DNA of 64,000 nt from Triplophysa rosa (lineage: Eukaryota > Chordata > Actinopteri > Cypriniformes > Nemacheilidae). A model generated the notes under the pieces. That model did not search any database. It saw only the letters and a program-made list of their open reading frames with translations, and was not told where the DNA came from. The first letter of the stretch is position 1, and each line of letters opens with the position of its first letter. The DNA is taken from the NCBI RefSeq assembly GCF_024868665.1, contig NC_079905.1, positions 2,415,351-2,479,350 on the forward strand, in the 5' to 3' direction. This document shows, in pieces, positions 56,428-64,000 of this stretch. The position numbers and the translations under genes are program-made.

Positions 56428-57010
56428 CAGTCTCAAGGCAGTTCGTGGCATAGACACGAAATTTGGAATCTATTTATTCGTGTTCATGGACACGCCCATT
56501 TTTTTAATGTCACTCAGCACGACTTTCTCTTCGTGTCACTCAGCACGACTTTCAATACACAGACTGCGTGTGTATTTACATTTATAACCCGAAATCAAAA
56601 GAAGTCGTACATATTTTAGGTGGTGGCTAACCAACACCTTACTTCACCCCAAACCCAGAAATCACAGCTGCAAAGGCTAATTTTGCTAAAAACGCGAGTT
56701 TCATGAGGTGGCAAAGCAACGATAAATGGCTCTGCTAACCCCGCCCCTAAACCTAACGTCACAGGGGAAAAGTCAAATTGTAACAAAACATATCAATGAG
56801 ATCGTAGGAAATTGGATTTCACACGACTGAGCCACCTTGTAAAATCAGATTGCGTTGATATATATTTATACACATGAACGATATCGCATATTAAAATACA
56901 TTAAATTGAAAGTCGTGGTGGGTGACACGAAAAAAAGGGGAAATTCGTGTCAGTAAACAAGAATGAATAGATTACAGTTCGCGACAATGTCACGAATTCC
57001 CGTGAGACTG
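56428..57010 (+). mobile_element. DNA element copy B, 583 bp
   Basis: Ends CAGTCTCAAGGCAGTTCGTG and CACGAATTCCCGTGAGACTG, imperfect inverted repeats. Flanks TTGCAACC and TTGCAATT match in 6 of 8 bases, suggesting an old 8-bp duplication. It is the inverse of 51480-52040. Confidence 0.85.
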
Positions 57011-57595
57011 TTGCAATTTGATGAGTTGGAATAATTTCTAAGGACAAAAATGACATTTACCTGTAATATTTTTGCATTTTTCAAAAATATTGTGTTGTGT
57101 AAAATGTTTACATTTTTTGATGCTCTCCTGACATTAAAAAATATATACATTATAAATCTCAATAAATCTGTAAATATATCAGAGTGGTTCTAATGATGCG
57201 GAAATTAAACATTTTACTAAACTTTTGGCAGTCCAATCAAATAATGAAATTAAATGATTCCTTTACAAAAGATATTAAAATCACACTTGACAATACTTGC
57301 ATCCAGAGGCGTATTAAGACCTCATGGTGCCCCTGGGCAACAGCCCCAGAGGTGCCCCCCCATCAACCCACACGCAAGAATCCACTCATTAAAAGATGTA
57401 TATATTAAAAGATTTTATAAGAATGAAACTCAGCAATTTACAATATACTATTTTACAAGAATTATACATTAACATGACACTTTTGTAGAATATAACACAA
57501 AAACAACTCTTTTCCATTAAGTATCTTTAACAATTAGGCCTACTGTAGTTAAGGGGCACCTGCTTTCTGTTGTAATGTTACATTTCAGGTTTTGA

Positions 57596-57674
57596 TGTGG
57601 CACGCACAACATTTACACCTGTTAAAAAAATGTTAGTGATTTTTTTAACAGGTGTAAATGTTGTGCGTGCCACA
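57596..57674. repeat. Perfect hairpin, 36-nt arms and 7-nt loop
   Basis: Arms 57596-57631 (TGTGGCACGCACAACATTTA...) and 57639-57674 (...TAAATGTTGTGCGTGCCACA) are exact inverses around loop GTTAGTG. It lies inside the hAT-like element. Confidence 0.95.
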
Positions 57675-57690
57675 AAATGGGGGTACAGGG

Positions 57691-57701
57691 ACACACACAC
57701 A

Positions 57702-57767
<66 letters not shown>

Positions 57768-57772
57768 CACAC
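57691..57772. repeat. (CA)n microsatellite
   Basis: CA units with GCGC and GC interruptions near both ends, inside the hAT-like element. Confidence 0.95.
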
Positions 57773-59822
57773 TATAGTTTGCATGTATGTATTCACATTA
57801 GGGGGACAATGGAACAATGTACAGATTTTCAGGACATTGGGACTTTAATTCACCAAAGTGGCATTCACCAGATTACAATGTATAGCAAGGTTATTAGGTA
57901 TATGTATAGCAATGAAACGTTATTGTTACTATTATAACTGCTATACAGCTATTCAAACGCTCTATTTAAGCACAGTATGTGTATATTCTTCTTACTAAAC
58001 GATCACATAAGTACTAAGATAAAAGTGTACACCACTAAAAAGGACACATATGAATTGATTGCTATAGTGAAGACACCGACCGTTCTTCACTTTCACTTTA
58101 AAACCCAGGTTTGGATCTTCAATAGTGGCCTTACCTCCACGTACTATTATTAGCATACATTATCGGCACTATAACATCTTATTTCTGACGCATGCCATGT
58201 ATATATACCTTTATTAATCAGTGCTAATCCCCGCATTTTTAGGCTCCGCTACAACAATGCGCTCTGCATCGTTCCCGCTTCAATCTGTTTGAAGATTAAT
58301 TGTAGGCTACACGAAAGACGACTCGCCTAATAGCAGTCACTTGTGATTGGCTGAATGTTAATTCACTCAAATCTATGTAACTAACCAGATAACATGGCGG
58401 GAATTTTGGCGTAGGTGTGTCGAAAAAGTGCGGAGGACAGAACCATTTTATCTGAAAGTGGGGGTATTCCCGCACATGGTGCCACGCCTATTTAGCGCAG
58501 ATGCGTGACTTAAGTCTTAAAAAACAAGTGCTTATGTACATTTATAAAAATATATATATATTGTATTGCGGGTTTATTTGGTGCCCCTAAAGTCTTGGTG
58601 CCCCTGAGCACTTGCCCAATTGCCCATATGGTTAATCCGCCTCTGCTTGCATCACACTGAAAATGGAAGGTCACATCGAGCACATTGCATTGTGGGATTC
58701 ATTACTCCACATGGTGTTCTCTGGTTGGGCTGCAGTATTACAGTATGAATTCAAAGCTCAGACTGGGAGAATCTGAGGACGAATGGAGAGACACACAGAA
58801 TTCTATTAAGATTATGCAGCCTCTCTGACCTTCTCAATACTTGATATTTCCTGTGTTCAGATAAAATCAGGAAGTTGCCTGTCCACGACCAGATGGTCCA
58901 GAGTTTAGATAAGCTCATAACACACTCTGCACACCTGCAGAGTCTGTTGGCAGTCTGAAACATGCTGCGTTATTGGGAAACCAACACCCATAAAAGCTTT
59001 TAAAGAAACACGCACAAGGATGTACGCAAGATACGCACCACACCGCATAGAAGGTGCAGACCCCTATACGATCATTTTCCAAAACACACCTGCATAAATT
59101 ATATGCACAATACACACCGTGTGTTTAAACAAGCATCAGTGTGGATGCAAAGAATGATGGGTAACATAAGCATTCTGATTATGAGTTGAAGACGTACTTT
59201 AATACAGTACTTACTTGAATTGGTATTACTGCAGCTGTGGGTAGTTAAACTCAAAGCCTCAAATCTAATGTCTAAAAAAGTAGCTACATGAGCAAGTTGT
59301 CTTATATAACCAGTCTATTGACTGCGGCAAATGACCAAAGACGTTTGCGTCTTAAGATGGTCAAGAACCGCCCACCTCGATAGGAAGAGCTGTATGACTG
59401 ACATGTGATGTGACCAATCACAGTTCATAAAGTACACAGAGAGAGAGAGAAAAAAACATTTTTGCAATGATGATTGAAACTTAAAAAAAAGATTTAATAT
59501 GGTCATACTCATTTGTCATTTACAAAACATATCAAAAGTTATGCGCACTCACAAAGAAAAGCTTTTTTTTTTTTTTTACCTAATTCAGCACTATTTGAGC
59601 AAACTTTCACTTTAAGAAACGTACACGTTGATAGGTTAATGTAATACAAATAAAGCTAGAAGTACTATAGACCACACATTTGTTTTCCCTGATCGTGTGT
59701 AAAGTTAAATTCTTTCGCATTTAAGACGCTGACGTAAGTTAATTCGTACACACCGTGCGTCTGCACAAAGACCGATTTATCGCCCAACATTATCATTCAT
59801 CCACCTCGAAGGATAAAGAGAG

Positions 59823-59823
59823 A

Positions 59824-59902
<79 letters not shown>
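59823..59902. repeat. (GT)n-(GA)n compound microsatellite
   Basis: About 8 GT units followed by about 30 GA units, just upstream of the CpG-rich region. Confidence 0.95.
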
Positions 59903-59905
<3 letters not shown>

Positions 59906-60196
59906 AAACGAGTGGCGCAGCAGCACTTAGGCGGATTGGACATTATCTCTGGAGGTGGGCTAACGCAGCGCGCCGCCGCAGAGCGCGCGGGACCTGAATG
60001 ATCGCCATGGCAACACCAGCAGCAGCCTCCTCAGCATCAGCACCAGCAGAAACCGCGAGCCGCTCATGCCCGTATCAACACCGAGACCTGCCGTTGTCTC
60101 TTTCATAAAACACACTCACAACTTAATGACATAGGATCAAAGCGAGTGCGCGGATCAAGTCTCCGGGGTCGCGCAGCAGCGTCGTCGCGAGGGCAG
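59903..60196 (+). other. CpG-rich first exon candidate of a divergent gene (fam135-like by synteny)
   Basis: The sequence around 59940-60000 is GC-rich (AACGCAGCGCGCCGCCGCAG) in an otherwise AT-rich window. It runs to GCGAGGGCAG followed by the consensus donor GTAAGAAT at 60197. The only ATG frame of note, 60007-60108 (MATPAAASSASAPAE...), stops inside the exon, so the exon is probably 5' untranslated with a 33-codon upstream frame. In human, FAM135A follows COL9A1 head to head and FAM135B neighbours COL22A1, so a fam135 gene is expected here. No fam135 coding exon is in the window. Transcription start unknown. Confidence 0.45.
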
Positions 60197-63100
60197 GTAA
60201 GAATATGAACATTAATCGTCTTTGTTTCATTGTTCGCCCGTGTTTGCCTCTCAGATCGACCGTGGACTGGCTGGTTTGGCTTGATTTGATCGTTGCTTGA
60301 GCTAGGAATATATCTGTAAATCCCTGTTGTGGTCATATTGGATGCGTATTCTGCCAATGCAACACCGGCCATCTGGCTCTCGTCAGTTTAACATAGTCTC
60401 AGCAATGCATTTCTATTAAACAAACACATCAGATCATATTATAAACAGCAGAGAGACCACAGACCCTGGTGCTGGAGGACATTGATTGATGTTGTGGATA
60501 TAAGCAGTACACTGCGTGCTAGACGCCGGATTAGATCTGATTTGATTTTGCTCAAGGGACACTCATTTGCTTTCTGTTATCAAATAGGTAAGTGGCATGC
60601 TCACTGTCAGAAAGGTTACGTGTAGTTGGTAATATCATAAACTGGGTTGTGTCAACCTGAAACGTACATACATGAGTCATAATATGGATTGTGTGCAACT
60701 GATGACACATTCTAAGTAGAAAACTCTTGAAGGAAGCTAATTTCTGTTGTGGAATGAAATGTTCTTGCAGAACATAACAAAACCACTGGAATTTGACCAT
60801 GGTTTCACTCTCCTTCCCCCCCCCAAAAAAAATGTTACAGTGCATTGGTCAGATTCAAATATTAACTACAGAATAATTTTATGTGATGAAATGTTGTGAT
60901 GTCACATTCAAGTAGCATTCAAACTCACCTTTCGGTGAAGGTCAATAAATCTGACATGCACAGCGGTCGCTGCGCGAGCCAGGCTGCGGATCTATTTTTC
61001 AAAACATGCCTCGCGCACAAGGAAACTAAATATCCTGCTCGTGACATTTGACTCAGGCTGGCATTTACAGGCCGCTGTAAAATCCGGAATAATCTGTTCT
61101 GTAAATTGATGACCGAGGGCTTGTGACATTCAAATGCAAACTTGCGATTCCCAAGAGGACCCGGACACTTCTCGATGCATCTGACGGACACGGCCCAGGC
61201 CTGTCAGAGGACGTCAAATACCCCAGACACCAACACACTGTTATCGATGAAGCAGCAGATTTTCCGGCAGACTTCCCGATCGGCCAGGTCTGTCTACACC
61301 GCTCGAGGCGGAATGACCTTCTGGGAATGTTGGCCGAAAGCGCTAACGGTTATCTTAACTCTCATAGATGATCTTGACAAATCTAGACAGTCCTAGAATA
61401 CTCAGACCGCCTGCTGTCTACAGAATCAATTCATACATGATGTGCTGATTGATTTCATTGCGAGGTTTGAATAATTCAGACTTTCTGAATGTTTCTATGG
61501 GGCTATGAAGACCAAATAAGGGTAAAGGCTTCTTTAAAAATTCATGTTAAACTAATACAGTCTTCTAAACAGGCAGAGCATGAGACAGCAACACATCTCA
61601 TATATCTGAATCAAGGTATGAATTAAAACATGTTGGCATTTTAAAGATCAAATATGTTTTGTTTCGGCTTTGAATGTGTTGCACCAAAGCAGAAAAGTTT
61701 TTTGCTGTCACCGAGGACAGACAAATTACTTGTTGCCGGAAACCTGCTGTGCTCCACTTGGTAAGGGGCATGGAGTAAAACTGTGACCAAACCACGTGTG
61801 GCATGTCACGGCAACACGCGATGAACTCTTTTCCAGAGTTTATGACCATACACAATCAGACTTCGATTTTGTGTGACTTGTTCACAGTAAAAGGTCTAAA
61901 GTACTGGTGCCTGATATATAAACACAATCTTCCATGCATGTACAGTATATTAAAGAACAGTGTACATATGTGCACACCCTGCAAACACACATGACTTTGC
62001 ATGTGCACACTTTAAGAATGATATCTGTTTTATATAAAAGGTTTATACACTTGGGTTGAAGCCAGATTTGAATGCAGTCATTCGGATAGCTGTATGTGAT
62101 AACATCAGATAGCATGCGTACAGTATTTTCTCCCTGTGTGGATTTGTAACAGTTTGCATTCGGGCCGGTCTCATGTGGTCTTGTGACTCCCTCGTGTTCT
62201 CTATAATCTCTACACACTATCACATTGTTCCCGCAGGGTCAAGCGCATGCAGTATAAATCTTTTAAGAGCGCTGCAGGCTGCTACCAGAGATGTGCACGT
62301 CTGACCCAATACATGATTCCAGTAGCATAGACCCCTGATCAAACCACTGTCATTTCATTCGTCTCAGTATATGAACGCAAAATCACAGTTATTTTTGTAA
62401 GAGAGTTGGATGTAGTATACTGTGTGCAGTATGCAACACCTGCGTGAGCTTACATCTTAAAAGCATACTGCAGAAGATGCCGCGTCCAACTTGTTTTCCA
62501 GTGTGACAAGTGAGCTGGATGCGATTCTATAAGAGTTTCTTTCTCCAGTTATTATTTAATCAGCCGGAAGTTTACATCAAATGTTAATAAAAATTCAAAT
62601 ACAGTATATTACTATAACTATATTCTTTTCAAAGATGATTAAAGGGATAGTTCGCCCAAAAAAATAAAAAAAATATTTCATCAAAGAGTCATCTTTCATG
62701 TGGATTAAAACGCAAACAAAGATATTTTGATAAATGTGGTTTTGTGTCCTTACAATGGAAGTCAATGGGGACCAGTGTTGTTACCAACATTCTTCAAAAT
62801 ATCTTCTTTTGTGCTCTGCAGAAGAAAGAAAGTCATATATGTTTGGAATGAAGGTAAATGAATGATGGCAGAATTTGCATTTACATTTAAAAATGTAACA
62901 TATACGTTTAAGAAAAATGTCCCCCACTTTTAACAAAAACATCATATGGCTATCGGCGTGAAAGTTAAAGGTCAAGAATCTTGTGTTTAAAAATGTAGTC
63001 ACTTCTGAAAACACATTAAAACATCATTGATTATTGTAAAAATGTAATTCATAAAATGTATCACCTTGTTATTAACAGCGAATTAATCCTATGTTCACCA

Positions 63101-64000
63101 CTACAAACATATTTGCTGACCCCAAAATCTATTTCTACTTTCACATGGGGGTCCGGATCACCACCCCACCTCAATTTGTGCACTAGAGCCCTTTGTTTGT
63201 CTTATAGACGCGTATAGTGTAGATCAGCCAGCCGCACATGACTCATGCTGTAATGGACAGAGTCATTTCAGTTCACAAATGCTGTAAGATCTAACAGTAT
63301 GGTTCAATAGCTTAATTCACTGCCATTTAAAAGATCAAATAGAGCGCTCTGTGCCTGCTGACGCTGGCAGACTAAAATATTCTCTAAGCAAAATCAGCGG
63401 TTTTACTGCAATACGCTTTTCTATTTATTTATGGGTATGAACTTTGATTTCTTATCATAATTGATTTGTGATCTCATTCCAGCACCGGCTTAAAATAGTC
63501 CTCTTTTTTATAAGACTTAAAAATCATAGTATAATGGTTTGTTATCTGTTACCTGGGCTTTCGAAATGAACAGCACACATCAAATGAAACTTAAGTGTGT
63601 GATTTATCCACCAGGAGTCCACTTCACATGCCCCGATACAGACTGATAGAATAGATCTCAAATTCACACCAAATGACTGATCCAGTGTTGCTGTGTGGCA
63701 CCACAGAGTCACAGTTTATGTGAGAGTCAACCAACAAATATAATTTATTAATCTAGAATATAAGAACATATTATAGCATTGAAAAGGTACCACACATTTG
63801 ATTCTTAACTATCGAGACAAGTTCTAGAAGAACTGAGAAACTCTTTGAGTGCGATGAATTGTTCTCGTTGCTTAATCGTTCCACTTCGTGCAATCCAGGT
63901 TTCATTGGTTTCATTTTCGATGACCTTTTAATATAAACACATAGCCAAGCAGTTGTTCGCACAGGAAAACAGGCTTTTTTCAGGACCTATTCATGGAAAA
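60197..64000. other. First intron or flank of the divergent gene
   Basis: No coding exon can be supported. There is a cyprinid repeat at 62638-62880. A GTAAGTGG donor-like site at 60588 might end a second untranslated exon, but its acceptor is weak. The rest is unremarkable. Confidence 0.45.
62638..62880. repeat. Cyprinid dispersed repeat
   Basis: Starts TTAAAGGGATAGTTCGCCC. It has GGAAGTCAATGGGGACC and TTCAAAATATCTTCTTTTGTG core words as in 49128-49468. The right inverted end is lost or decayed near 62880. Confidence 0.85.

Larger units (their letters stand above)
57304..58645. mobile_element. 1342-bp hAT-like element, exact 8-bp duplication
   Basis: Ends CAGAGGCGTATTAAG and GGTTAATCCGCCTCTG; subterminal GGTGCCCCTGGGC and GGTGCCCCTGAGC-type words occur at both ends. 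The target duplication CTTGCATC is exact (57296-57303, 58646-58653). It carries a perfect hairpin (57596-57674) and a (CA)n tract, but no transposase frame. Confidence 0.92.
55301..59929. other. Head-to-head intergenic region
   Basis: Contains element copy B (56428-57010), an hAT-like element (57304-58645) and (GT)n/(GA)n tracts (59823-59902). 55301-56427 and 58654-59820 show no gene or clear repeat. Confidence 0.55.

Noticed and set aside
60451..60587. Second untranslated exon ending at GTAAGTGG
   Set aside because: The donor is good, but the acceptor (ATAAACAG) has a poor pyrimidine tract and there is no coding evidence.
61123..61396. Overlapping plus-strand open frames in GC-richer text
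   Set aside because: There is no recognisable domain and no paired splice sites. The patch might be conserved non-coding DNA but nothing in the sequence proves it.

Overview
The window is vertebrate, almost certainly teleost and probably cyprinid. Evidence is split genes with 54/45/36-bp collagen exons, long AT-rich introns, many short DNA transposons (several with exact 8-bp hAT-type duplications), an L2-type LINE tail, and repeated copies of the TTAAAGGGATAGTTCACCC family that is very common in cyprinids. No prokaryotic gene, CRISPR array or RNA gene was found.

Three genes are visible. (1) Positions 1-22551, plus strand: the 3' 48 coding exons (1000 residues) of a FACIT collagen, ending in a Cys-x4-Cys tail. 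The helix length fits type XXII (col22a1) better than type XIX (col19a1), although these two are the likely alternatives. The N-terminal exons lie upstream of the window. (2) Positions 25850-55048, minus strand: a complete type IX alpha-1 collagen (col9a1 family), rebuilt as 38 exons and 946 residues, with signal peptide, TSPN/laminin-G-like NC4 domain, COL3, NC3, COL2, NC2, COL1 and NC1. The exon count and domain lengths match the human gene as I know it. (3) Around 59930-60196, plus strand: a CpG-rich, non-coding first-exon candidate with a good splice donor. By position it is probably the 5' end of a fam135-family gene, since FAM135A follows COL19A1-COL9A1 and FAM135B neighbours COL22A1 in human.

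Genes 1 and 2 are tail to tail, with 3.3 kb between their stop codons and candidate poly(A) signals only about 90-320 bp apart. Both encode extracellular matrix proteins that bind the surface of collagen fibrils or join matrix to tissue. Their last exons share size, phase and a CDPSxC...N(V/I)KG ending, which suggests an old inverted duplication. Genes 2 and 3 are head to head.

The rest is intron and intergenic DNA rich in mobile elements. The most striking item is a 1.06-kb foldback element at 10115-11169, in which two palindromic hexamers, GATATC and ACTAGT, alternate about every 22 bp; it is nested in a second element. Others are a 776-bp near-palindrome at 36223-36998, five hAT-type insertions, a 1.34-kb hAT-like element carrying a perfect 36-nt-arm hairpin, a ~30-bp minisatellite at 20563-20972, and two inverted copies of one element on either side of the putative col9a1 first exon. 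One splice acceptor of col9a1 appears to use a (CT)n microsatellite as its pyrimidine tract.
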